DNA from: Neoceratodus forsteri
Taxonomy: Eukaryota; Chordata; Ceratodontiformes; Ceratodontidae
Assembly: GCA_016271365.2 (NCBI GenBank)
Contig: CM057450.1
Span: 1,806,685,967-1,806,749,966 of the forward strand
DNA length: 64,000 bases
Direction of reading: 5' to 3'
The notes beneath the pieces were generated by a model. That model was not told where the DNA came from and did no database searches. It worked only from the letters and a program-made list of their open reading frames with translations. The number at the start of each line of letters is the position of its first letter. Within the stretch, counting starts at the first letter, position 1. Shown one piece after another: positions 41,757 to 52,479 of the stretch. Position numbers and translations under genes: made by a program.

Positions 41757-44105
41757 AGGATCAGTATGACCCACTGTTTGTTACCAAAAACACTTAAATC
41801 ATTTCAGGTATTCTTGGGATGAATCCATCCTGTAGTTCCTTTATGTCTTGCTAGAACTCCAGCAACATTATATCCCACTAAGTGACTTTGAGTAATTATA
41901 CTTTGGTTCATTTTTCCATTATGTGCCGTATCTCATTAAAGTTTTATGGCACTTAAATAAGCATTAAGATCCCCACAAAAACTCACTTACAGACACAATA
42001 TAGGATAGTAATTGGTCCTGTCGCAACTTGCATAATTTAACTACTAATATCTTCTTTGCCCATGCACACCTTACTGGAAAAAATGCAATGGGACCCACAG
42101 TGTTATGCCATGAACTCCTCCTCCACAATGTAGACAAAATTTCAAAGACCCCCACAATACAAATGACGCCTATTCAATAACTGGGTAAGCAATTACATCA
42201 TGAACAACTGTTCAGAATATGATTGTCTAAGAACTTAGTGGAGATGTTAATTAATAAATTTCCTACTAGGCAAATTCTTAGGCTGATTTAAATTTACCAT
42301 CTAATAGAAAATAGATACATTATAAACAATAGATCCATAATATAGCAGCACTATGGTACTCTAGTACTAAAATAATAAACTGATCAGGGTTTTCTATTAA
42401 ATGCAGTCCCTAATCAGGTTAAAAAGTACTATCCTGCTTAACAATACAGGATGTTAAAAATATCATTAGGGCTTTCAATCATATAATGGCTCCTTTTGCC
42501 TCAGAGTCCAAACATATAAGTAAAATAAGGAGCTCCTTTGCTCTCAGGGAGTCCGTATCATGCATTGGTTGTCTACACACTTAATTCAAGTTAAACTGGC
42601 ACTCTACTTAACCTTCTTAGGAATGTTCAAAGTTTAAATATAAATCAACCTATAATGTTTTCAAAATGCTCATGGTCCTCATCTGTTCAAAGAGACACTT
42701 TGCCAAATCTTGCAACTTTTACATTTGGCCCCATGAATGTGGGGAAATGCTACAACATTCCCCATTTAGTATAGTCATATTGTGAAGACCAGTTTTTATC
42801 CATCAGAAATAATTTCACTCAGCATTTCAGCTCCTCGAACAGGAGTCCAAATTCCAATATGTATTTCAGTAATGACATAAATGACAAGTTCGAAAAAAAA
42901 AAAATACTGATATCAAAATTACCATCATAGCTCCATGCTCACAACCAAGGAGTCCATAAATTCTATTGGAGTCAATTGGTTGTTTAGATTTGAATAAAAG
43001 TCAACCACCACATTATAGACCAGAGTGAAATAAAAACAGTACCTCTTGGGGGGTTTTACCCCCTCAACTAAACTCCACCGGTCACGAACAACAGTCACAC
43101 AGTGCTTGCAAAAGTTATTTTCTGGTAACGTAAGCTGACCTTGGCAGTTAGTGTCAGGATTTGCTTCAGTGGCAGTATAGTCTCAATTTTTCAGAGAAAG
43201 TAGTTCAGATCCCTACACTGGGAGTCCATGCAGCATTTCAGAGCTCCTTTTCACTATGCTGGACGTTCCTCTCACACTCCCATCTCTCTTCTTTGATGCC
43301 TGTTAAATAATAATAAATAGTGTTCCACTAAATGCAATAAATTTAAGATAATAAAATAAACACTATGACCCTAAGCAATGCTGACATATCTTTTGCAAGG
43401 ACAATCAAACCCCTTGGCACAAAAGTGGCTCTGTGTTTTTAGAAGTCCAACCTTCAGGTCGAAAGCATCAGGTCCTAAACTCTTCCAAAAGCTCTTCATA
43501 AGCTCTACTCCATGTTATCAATCATTATGTCAGTGCTTTGAACATGCTGAGCATGAATATATACTGTTCATGATATACTGTTTCCAATCCACTGGAACCT
43601 CATTCATTTCGAATCGACAGATATTTGTCAGGACACCAAAAACCAGCGGTCATCCAGCATTCCCGTTCAGGGACAAAACTGCTTGTGGCTGCTCACAGCT
43701 TTAGAAACTACAAAAAAGTTGTTTTCCAAAAACTGTGGATCAAAATAATATGAGTCCCATTCATAAATTCATAATTAGTTTTACCACGACTCTACACCAG
43801 CCGAGTTCTCTTACTTCAAGAACTCCTCCAGCATCTCTAGTTTTCTTTGCCAAGCTGCCTCACCTTACAATGCATGGCCTGCCCCAGCTATCGAGCTCTC
43901 CACAAAAATAGTCTGGCAGTATCAAAAGGCAGCAAAACAACACTAGTCTAGATAAAGCATTTATCCACAGCAAAATAACAAAATATAACTTAGAGCCAAT
44001 CTACATAATGAATCGGCACAGAGCGGAACAGCACACCGCCATCTTGCTGCTCCAGCCCTGGTTAGTTACTGAGTGAAAAGAAAGGATGGTTTCTCACAGT
44101 TACTT
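41757..44105. other. Unassigned AT-rich sequence, no gene seen
   Basis: No domain or terminal repeat could be supported across 2.3 kb. A minus-strand frame at 42155-41964 (63 codons) has no match I recognise. CCGCCATCTTGCTGCTCC at 44036-44053 contains, on the minus strand, CAAGATGGCGG, a good YY1-type site of the kind found at the start of L1 5' UTRs, but no L1 body follows. Confidence 0.4.
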
Positions 44106-44109
44106 TAGC

Positions 44110-44590
44110 TTTAACACTGGGATCTGCCTTCAACACATCAGGACTGCAGTGGGTACCAGGATGGCATCACAGTATGCAAATCTTTTCATGGCAGATCTAG
44201 AAGAAAATTCCTTAATATATATAATCACAAATCATTAAAATATTACTGATATGTTGATGACATCATGACATCTTTGTGGACAGCAGTTGAGTAAAACTTA
44301 AAACAATTTTCTGTCATCTATAAATTCCATCCTTCAGTGACATTCAAGATAAATTATTCAAATTGTGCACACTTTCTAGCTATCATGGTCACAATAAAAA
44401 TGGAACACTGCAAACATCTTTGTCCTGGAAATGTACAGACAGTGCAATTGACTTTACCTCTCAAGCTCCCATCCTTTATACACTAAAATATCCATAATAC
44501 ACAATTAGACCATTCAGTATCATGGCATTTGTTCAAACCAGGAAGACAGGGATAGACATCCTTGAGCACTAAAAGAATCATGAAAGCAGA
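44110..44590 (+). pseudogene. Penelope-like element reverse transcriptase fragment
   Basis: Plus-strand reading: GTRMASQYANLFMADLEENS (about 44152-44210), matching the GTAMGT-x-x-A-x-x-YANLFMG-LE block of Penelope-like RTs. Then KYY-x-YVDDIMTSLW (about 44238-44280, active-site VDD), LKQFSVIYKFHPSVTFKINYS (44301-44363) and HFLAIMVTIK (the HFLDT-V-I block). Stops at the R of WYRYVDDI and elsewhere show decay. Penelope elements are a separate retroelement lineage with an RT and, in most, a GIY-YIG endonuclease. A matching GIY-YIG remnant occurs at 57690, too far away to be the same copy. Confidence 0.72.
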
Positions 44591-44771
44591 AGGGATATAA
44601 ATTTAATAAATTTTATTTATAAGTTTCACCTGGAAAGGCATACTGAGCAGTGAAATGTTCATTTCCAGATGTGTCCTGGGGAATAAAAAGTAAGTACAGT
44701 AGCAAAAAGACAAATACAGTGAATAATAGATAATAGATACAAACTTCAATAGGATGACAAAATAGATATTA

Positions 44772-45243
44772 TGGAAACATAGAAACATAGACTTTGACGG
44801 CAGATAAGGACCACTTGGCCCACTCAGTCTTCCCATTTCCCTACCTATTTGATAAGCTGCAGATCCTAGTTAACCAACAGCCTACTTCTTCCTACCCCCC
44901 AATAGAATTGCCTTATGTCTGTCCCATGTGTCTTGAATTCCCCCACTGTTTTTGACCTTGTGACCTCCTCAGGAAGGCCGTTCATGCATCCACCACCCTC
45001 TCAATGAAGAAAATACTTCCTCATGTTGCCCCTGAACCGTCGCCGCTCTATTTTCAAATTGTGCCCCCTTGTATTTGCACATCTCTTTTTCTGAAAGATG
45101 TTACCGTCTTGGACTTTGTTGATTCCCATGAGGTAATTAAAAGTTTCTATCATGTCCCCTCTCTCCCTCCTTTCCTCAAGAGTATACATATTAAGCTCCT
45201 TTAGTTTCTCTTTATATGGCTTCTGGTGCAAACCCTTTTTGCA
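44772..45243 (-). mobile_element. CR1-like LINE 3' end
   Basis: Octamer tail mirror at 44775-44792 (GAAACATAGAAACATAGA), then the 3' UTR and ORF2 C-terminus on the minus strand: QKPYKEKLKELNMYTLEERRERGDMIETF in broken form, FRGNMRKYF, and the mirror of VVDAWNGLPEEV. It stops abruptly at 45243, where L2-like sequence begins. Confidence 0.85.
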
Positions 45244-45460
45244 GACTGCAGACCGACTATAAAGATGATCCGTCACTGTACTGGCAGCCAGTGCAGTCCA
45301 CGCAACACTGGTGAAATATGGCTGGACTGAGAAGTACCAGTCAAAAGCTGGGCCACTGCATTCTGCACTAGCTGCAGGTGGCGGATTTCGACCCCAGAAA
45401 GCCCTAGGTAAAGGGAGTTGCCGTAGTCCAGACGCGAGGACACAAAGGCATGGACCAGTG
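45244..45460 (-). mobile_element. L2-like LINE C-terminal fragment, inverted partner
   Basis: Minus strand: LDYGNSLYLGLSGVEIRHLQ, LQLVQNAVAQLLTGTSQ, then GLHWLPVQ, the standard C-terminal region of L2-type ORF2. About 100 bases (45275-45379) are the inverted match of 45498-45598. Confidence 0.75.
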
Positions 45461-45484
45461 TTGGGAGACTGCCGGACGGAACAA

Positions 45485-45656
45485 GGTGTTTAACCCAGCT
45501 AGTGCAGAATGCAGTGGACCGGCTTGTTACTGGTACTTCTCAGTTCAGCCATATTTTGCCGGCACTGCACGGACTACACTGGCTGCCAGTACAGTGACTG
45601 ATCACTTTTAAAGTCGGACTTCTGACTTACAAAGCCCTACATGAACTTGGCCCTGA
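45485..45656 (+). mobile_element. L2-like LINE C-terminal fragment, part 1
   Basis: Plus strand: LVQNAVDRLVTGTSQFSH, GLHWLPVQ, LITFKVGLLTYKALHELGPD. It breaks exactly where the minus-strand CR1 begins and resumes at about 48641. Confidence 0.78.
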
Positions 45657-48640
45657 CATAGAAACATAGACTTTGACGGCAGATAAGGACCGCTTAGGGC
45701 CCATCTAGTTCGCCCATTTCACTCTACAGGATAGGCCAGATCCTAGTTAACCAACAGCCTATATCTTCCTGCCCCCACAAGAATTGCCTTATGTCTGTCC
45801 CATGCATTCTTGAATTCTCCCACAGTTTTAGACCCCACAACTTCCTCAGGAAGGCTGTTCCATGCATCCACTACCCTCTCTGTGAAATAATACTTCCTCA
45901 CATTGCCCTGACACGCCCTCCTTCTATCTTTAAATTGTGTCCCTTGTTCTTGCAAGTCTCTTTTCTGAAAGATACTACCCTCTTGGACTTTGTTGATTCC
46001 TTGAGGTACCTGAGAAGTTTCTATCATGTCCCCTCTCCTTCTTTCCTCAAGGGTATACATATTAAGCTCCTTTAGTCTCTCCTCATACGGCTTCTCTTGC
46101 AGACCCTGCACCATTTTAGTTGCCCTCCTCTGGACTGCCTCTATCCTGTCTATGTCCTTGCAGAGATGGGGTCTCCAGAACTGGACACAGTATTCCAGAT
46201 GGGGTCTCACCAACTGTCTGTACAGAGGGATAACAACTTCCTGTTTTCTGCTGCTGTTGCCTCTCCCTATACATCCCAGTATACCCCCGGCCCTCCCTAC
46301 TGCCTTCTCACATTGCTTGCCAACCTTAAGGTCATCTGATATGATTACCCCCAGGTCTCTTTCCTGTTTTGTTGTTAGTTACTACCTCCCACCTTGTGTA
46401 TTCTTTCCCTGGGTTCTTGTTTCCCAGGTGCATTATTTTGCACTTTTTTGCATTGAATCCTAGCTGCCATATGTCTGACCATTCCTCCAACCTTGCCAAG
46501 TCCCTTTTCATCCTTTCCACGCCTCCTTGTGTATCAACCCTGTTGCAGATCTTTGTGTCATCTGCAAAAAGGCATACTTTTCCTTCCAGTCCCTCTGCAA
46601 TGTCACTGATGAAGACATTAAAAAGGACTGGACCCAATACTGAACCCTGCGGTACCCGACTAGTAACCACCCTTTCTTCAGAGTGGACTCCATTTACAAT
46701 TACCTTCTGTGTCCTGTTGTCCAGTCAATGTTTTACCCAGGCTACCACCCTGGGACCCACTCCCAGGCTGGTTAATTTGACTAATAATCTTTTGTGTGGG
46801 ACTGTGTCAAATGCCTTGCTAAAGTCTAGGTAGGCCATGTCCACAGCCCCTCCCTGGTCTACTACTTTGGTCACCCAGTCAAAGAAATCTATTAGATTCG
46901 TCTGACATGACCTTCCCGCTGTGAACCCATGCTGCCTTGGATCCTGTGCTCCACTGACCTCTAGGTACTCAACTATTCTTTCCTTCAAGTGACTCCATCA
47001 CTTTCCCTACACAGAGTCAGACTGACAGGTCTGTAGTTTCCTGCCTCTGTCTTGGTCCCACTTTTGTGAAGGGAATCACATCCGCCTTCCTCCAGTCCTC
47101 GGTACCACACCATCCTCCCATGATTTATTAAAAGAGTAGCCAGTGGTTTCACTAGTTCCTTCCTTAATTCTTTTAGAATTCTGGGGTGAATTCCATCAGG
47201 ACCCATTGCTTTGTCCACCTTCAGTTTTAGGAGTTCTTGCAGAACCCTTTCTTCTGTGAAAGGACTGGGATCGCCCCCTATCAAGAGTGCTTCTGTTAAT
47301 TGGATTAGGCACTTCCCCTCCTCTTTGTGAATACTGAGCAGAAATATTCGCTCCAGTATTCCTTTTTCACTGTCCCTCTCTGCCCACCCGTTCATTCTAT
47401 TCAGCCTCACTATCCTCCCTTTGTCTTTCTCGCTCACTGATGTACCTATAAAGGTTTTATCCCCTTCTTAACTGAGTTGGCTATCTTTTCCTCAGTTTGG
47501 GCCTTTGCTATTCTGCCTTCCCTCCTGCTTCTTTCTGCCTTAACTGGTATAGCTGTCTGTCCTGCTCCTTCTGTGTTTCCTTATACTTCGGAATGCTATC
47601 TTTTCTTCCTGACTTTCACAGCCACCCTCTTGAGAACCATAGTGGCTTTTCTTTCGTTTGATTTGTTTATTTGCTTCACACAAAGGCTTGTTGCCTCTGT
47701 GATGGCAGTTTGATAATTCCCATTGTTGCTCCACACCTCCTTCTAGCCTGTTTGCTAGTGCTTTTCTGAGGCACTCTCCCATCTTGCCAAAGTCAGCCCT
47801 CCTAAAGTCCAGTACCCTCACTTTTGTATGGCTTGACTCTGTAGCTGAGTTTAACGTGAACCACACTGTTTGATGGTCACTTGTCCCCAGATGGCAACCC
47901 TTCTAGATCTGAGATCCTCTCATTGCCCCGTTTGAAGTACGAGGTCTAAGATTGCTCCCTCACGAGTGGGTTCGAAACTAGCTGTCTAATGCCTGCCACC
48001 TGTAGGGCATCAAGAATGGCCCTGCTCTTAGATGTGGCTGCAGCAAATGTGCTCCAGTTAACATCTGGCATATTCAGATCTCCCATCAACAGTATCTCCT
48101 TTCTCTGCCATTCTAAGAATGCCTTCCATCATATCCTTGTCCATTCCTTCCCCCTGACATGGGGGTCTGTACACAACCCCTGTGCAGATTGTGGTGCCCT
48201 TTCCAGTCTCCAAGGTGACCCACAGTGCCTCCTCTCCTCCCTGTTTACTCTTTTGTTCAGTTGCTTTTATCCCTTCCTTTACATAGAGAGCTACTCCTCC
48301 CCCTCTTTTCCCCTGCCTGCCTCTCCTGTAGGTTATGTACCCTGGTATGTTAACATCCCAGTCATGGTTCTCTGTGTACCATGTTTCTGTGACTGCTACG
48401 ATATCCAGGCATCCCTCTTCCATTAAGGCCACCAGCTCAGGGAGCTTGTTGCCCAGACTACAGGCATTGGTACTCATTACCCTCCATTTTCTGATGGCCT
48501 TACCCCCTTTTGCCCCATCCCTGTCCTTCTTGCCTTTGTCACTTTCTCCATTTACCCCTGCCCTTCTCCCTATCGACACCTCCATGTTGGTGTTTGCCAC
48601 ACTTACTACCGTGATTGTTTGGGGGGGGGCTAGGATTTTC
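45657..48640 (-). mobile_element. CR1-like LINE covering nearly all of ORF2
   Basis: A 3-kb minus-strand copy inserted in the L2-like LINE between GPD and DYLKELL. It has the octamer mirror ATAGAAACATAGA at the left, ORF2 C-terminus (46213-45743: [33 protein letters not shown] region, NVRKYYFTERVVDAWNSLPEE), RT ([10 protein letters not shown] variant with [18 protein letters not shown] at 46670-46332; [21 protein letters not shown] at 46988-46725), fingers (VDKAMGPDGIHPRILKELR at 47437) and linker (VRVLDFRRADFGKMGECLR at 47866). The endonuclease is at 48600-48058 (STNACSLGNKLPELVAL, AVTETWYTE, VYRPP). It is broken by at least four frameshifts. It retains more of the 5' side than most other copies here. 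Confidence 0.9.
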
Positions 48641-48990
48641 CTGCTCCTTTCTGACTACCTGAAAGAGCTCCTGGTCCCTCACTGCCCTGGGAGATCGTTC
48701 CACTCAGCCAGCGAGGAGTTGCTAGAGATCCCAAGGGTGTCCTAAATGTGGCCCCGACCCTCTGGAATTCTCTACCCTGCCAGATAAGGGAGTACACGAC
48801 CGTGGAGGAGTTTAAAAAGGCCCTAAAAATGTATTTGTGGACCCAAGTATTCGGAGTCTGATTGTATTATTTTAATTACTTGTTTTTATTGTAATGATTG
48901 GAATTTTATCTATGTATTTCGTACGTCACCTTGATTTTTTGAAAGGTGCCTCAAAAATAAAGTTTTATTATTATTTATTATTAAGCAGTA
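48641..48990 (+). mobile_element. L2-like LINE C-terminus part 2 and 3' UTR
   Basis: Plus strand resumes with LSDYLKELLVPHCPGRSFHS, ASEELLEIPRVS, NVAPTLWNSLPCQIREYTT and VEEFKKALKMYLWTQVFG, then a stop. The 3' UTR has a hairpin CACCTTGATTTTTTGAAAGGTG (about 48927-48948) and ends AATAAAGTTTTATTATTATTTATTATT. Such a terminal stem before a short repeat tail is usual for this group. Confidence 0.82.
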
Positions 48991-49237
48991 CAGTAGAGAG
49001 ATAGAAGCAAGCCAGCACCAATGTGCCAAACCAGTGATTTTAGACACTGATAGCTCTAGTAGAGCAGAGTTAATGCTAGTGACAGTGCAAGCTGGGGGCT
49101 CAGCAGCAAGTAGAAAGCAAGGATGGATCCAGGAACATGGCTTAGGGTAATTCTAATGAGAGGATAGAAAGTGTAGAGGGTTGACTGTAAGAATAGCAAT
49201 GTATGGCTACAGTTTAGCAACAGGGAGGGCATTGACA

Positions 49238-49776
49238 AAGTCCCCCATCAACAATATCTCCCCTTTTTCTGCCATCCTAAGGATGCCTTCTATCATTTCC
49301 TTGTCCATCCCCCCCCCGAGATGGGGGTCTTTATACAACCCCTGTGCAGATTGTGGTGCCATTTCCTGTCTCCAGGGTGACCCACAGTGCCTCCTCTCCT
49401 CCCTGTTTACCCTTTAGTTCCATTGTTTTGATCCTTTCCCTTATATAGAGAGCTACTCCTCCACCTCTTTTACCCTCCCTGCCCTTCCTGTAGATTGTGC
49501 ACCCTGGTATGTTGACATCCCAGTCATGATTCTCTGTGTACCATGTTTCTATGACTGCCACGATATCCAGGTGTCCCTCTTCCATCAAGGCCACTAGTTC
49601 AGGGAGCTTGTTATCCAAACTACAGGCATTGGTACTCATTGCTCTCCATTTTGATGGCCTTACCTCTTTTAGCCCCATCCCATCACTGTCCTTACTGTCT
49701 TTTTCTCCATTTACCCCTGTCCTTCATCCTATCGGCTTCTCTACCTTGGTGTTTGCCTTACTAACTACCCTGTTTT
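49238..49776 (-). mobile_element. CR1-like LINE fragment, endonuclease only
   Basis: Minus strand: MSTNACSLDNKLPELVALME (49678-49331 frame), DIVAVIETWYTENHDWDVNI, GGGVALYIRERIK and a GVV.. position, then RMAEKGEILLMGD-like codons at the left end. It lacks linker, RT and 3' tail, which is unusual because LINEs lose their 5' ends, not their 3' ends. At its 5' end a 13-base snap-back is attached (49761-49789). Confidence 0.82.
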
Positions 49777-49789
49777 ACAGGGTAGTTAG
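49761..49789. repeat. Perfect 13-bp inverted repeat at a CR1 5' end
   Basis: CTAACTACCCTGT (49761-49773), a 3-base loop, and its exact reverse complement ACAGGGTAGTTAG (49777-49789). Confidence 0.95.
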
Positions 49790-49907
49790 CAACAATTATA
49801 CATTGCAGCAACCAAGAAAAAGTGTTAGGAGACTATAATAAACAATCAATTTGCAAGAGTATTATAGGATAATTGCTAACCTGCATATTGAATGGAGAGA
49901 CAAATAT

Positions 49908-50405
49908 GGTTCATAGGTTCATAGTTGTTAACAAGTATGGTATTATCTGATAATATTGTCACACATAAAAACATCCAGTGATTTTTATTTTTTTTTCTTC
50001 TTTTGAATGACTCCATGGTTCCACTCATCACTACCATTTCAGGTAATGCACTTCAAGCGGCGACAACTGTCTAGTTAAACCACTTATCCCTAACATTAGC
50101 ACTTAACTGTAAACTATGTGATCTACTAGGTCTGTTCCTTCTTTTTGATTCAGTCCTGATGATTCCCATATATCCTTATTTTGGAACACTTTATATATGA
50201 AACATAGGTCACCTCTCAGTCTTCTATAATTTAAGGAAAGCAGGCCTACATCAGTTATTCTGTCCCCATACGTTTTGTTTTTAAGGTTTTTAATTCCTTT
50301 AGTTGCCCTACATTGGACTCTTTCTAATTGCTTGATACTACCCATATTTTGTGGAGCACAGAAAGGAGAGCAGTGCTCTAATATGGTTCTAGGCAATAAG
50401 TATCC
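49908..50405 (-). mobile_element. CR1-like LINE 3' end, second subfamily
   Basis: GGTTCATAGGTTCATA at 49909-49925 is two octamers of the tail. On the minus strand the ORF2 C-terminus reads ILEHCSPFCAPQNMGSIKQL, ERVQCRATKGIKNLKNKTYG and LLSLNYRRLRGDLCFIYKVF. It resembles the ORF2 end of the element at 36943-40088 more than the other CR1 copies. Confidence 0.82.
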
Positions 50406-50940
50406 TTTCCTTTCCAGGGTCTGAGGGCTTGCTTCTGCAGCCCTCCCCAGCCCAGCCAAGGGCAGCTCACCACCAGAATTTGCCCCACAGGTACAAACAC
50501 TGGGGAGCCCTGAGTGCACTGTGTGCACCGAAACTTTTGAATTTGGCACCATTTGTGGTGCAGTAGCCCAATTAAATGTCATTGCTATTCAGAGGGAGCT
50601 GTTTGCATTTACCTGGTGTGAGCTGTGCTCCTTCAAACTGAAATTTTTGCCCACCCCCAGTCCCCCACCTCCTCCATCTGTTAAATACTCCTTTATTCCG
50701 CCTATGCCCTATCTGACTGGCCTCTGGTGATAAAGGGGCATGGCACATAACTGCGGGCAGTCCAAGAACATGCAGTCTACTGTGTTTGCTGCCTAAGTCC
50801 TGCTTCTGGAAAAATCAGATTCTGTTTTGTGATCATGTAGCCCCCACTCTACCTGCTAGTCCTACTGACTCCTCTCTTTTGCTGTATTGCCCTGGAATAT
50901 GTCACCCCCTAACTGCTGCTCTTCCAGGCTTTTCTGCAGA

Positions 50941-51487
50941 CATGAAGGACTTTACCTTCTCCAATCTGCTACCGCTCTGTAAGAGACTCAATAGCTATAT
51001 TGAACACTCTTGCTCAAAACTGGTTCTCCACCTGACTAGGTCTTACAGCACATCTAAATGCATCTCCAATGCTAGGACTATCCTTGCCTTTTTGGTTGCT
51101 GCTACCTGGATTATTGTCCTCTCCTTATCTTTGGCAGGTGATGTGGAAACTAACCCTGGCCCTGTGGCCACAGGGCTCCCTCACTACTTGGTCGGTTCTT
51201 CTCCTGGGCCCTGTTCCAGAGGACTAAAAATTGCCCACCTTAATATAAGAAGCTTGGTGGCTAATCATGCAGAACTTGTAGCTTGGACCACCACTCAAAG
51301 GCCTGATCTTGCAATTTTTGAATCCTGGCTTAAGCCTTCTCTCCCCGACTCTCTGTGTTCCCTTCCTGGATACAGCTTGTTCTGGGTTTATCAGCCCACG
51401 TCAAAAAGAGGTGGTGGTCTGGCACTATTTTACGAGTCTCATCTAAACCCAAACTTTACTACCATGCCCCTCCCTTGTGTCCTGTGA
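50941..51487 (+). pseudogene. L2-like ORF2 'F': leader, 2A-like motif, endonuclease start
   Basis: The first in-frame ATG that fits is at 50941 (MKDFTFSNLLPLCKRLN). About 65 residues follow: a helical region with KLVLHLTRSYSTSK, then a 20-residue hydrophobic segment (TILAFLVAATWIIVLSLSL), then AGDVETNPGP. The endonuclease begins about 25 residues on: LKIAHLNIRSLVANHAEL, LAIFESWLKPSLPDSL (catalytic Glu) and KRGGGLALFYE. The frame ends at 51487; GDFNQNWLG appears in another frame at 51640-51665. The open frame continues upstream of the ATG, so a longer leader is possible. Confidence 0.78.
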
Positions 51488-52479
51488 GGTACTTCATGCA
51501 CTGCTTCTGCTGGGCGACTCAAAAAAACTGTACATTCTTTGCACCTACATGTCTCCAGTTTCCTGCAAACATGGGCTCGAGGAGTTCCTGGCTTTTCTCC
51601 CCCCCAGGCCACCAAAAACAATGAAGTAACTTGTCTAGGTGACTTCAATCAGAATTGGCTTGGCCCAAACCTCCCTGTCCTTGACTCTAATATAAGCAAG
51701 GCCAACCTAACGCAGCTTGTCTCAATGCCTTCGTGACATTCCAGCAACCGGACAGAATCTCTTCTGTGACCGTGCTACCAGACTCCATTAGCGACTATTC
51801 ATCTGTCACCTGTGTCTGGGATACCAGCTCCCTTCCCACCCAAAATCATCTCCATGTCTGACTTCACTGCCCTCGACACCTCAGCTTTTCTCAGGGATCT
51901 TCAGCATGTCGATTGGTCCCCCATATTCATGACAAATAACACTGACTTGGCTGTAGAATACTTTGCCAACTCTCTGCGCTCCTTGCAGTCCAAGCACATT
52001 CCTTCTGTCAGGCACAGGGTATGGGGCCTGCCTACCAAATGGTTAACTAGCCCTCTTCTATGTATGCTTAAAGCATGGGACAAACTCTGGATCAGATGGA
52101 ACCTCCTCCCTGCTCTCTGACTTCTTCACATATCGCTCCCTTCGTAACTCATGTAAGAAAGCACTACGGACTACAAAAAGCAATTAATGTAGAGGCCTTC
52201 TTCACGCCACCTCTAGTAACCCAAAAAGGTACTGAACACAAATAAACCACATAATGGGACGCTCCATGTCTCAAACCCCCTATGACTTTCTAATAAATAA
52301 CGTCTCCTGTAATAACCGTAATACCATAGCTAATGCTTTCAGCTCACTCTTTACTACCCTCCCTAGTTTTGATGCTGATAGTCCCCACTCTCCACATCTA
52401 CCCCCCTGACCTCCCCCCATCCCATCTTTCCCTGATTCTCCACCCGGTCTCCAGGCTGTCTGTCCTGTGAGCTCTTAAC

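Noticed and set aside
41964..42155. Minus-strand frame after the CR1 as an ORF1 esterase
   Set aside because: A GWIHP-like string nearby recalls the DGxH block but the Asp and surrounding pattern are missing.
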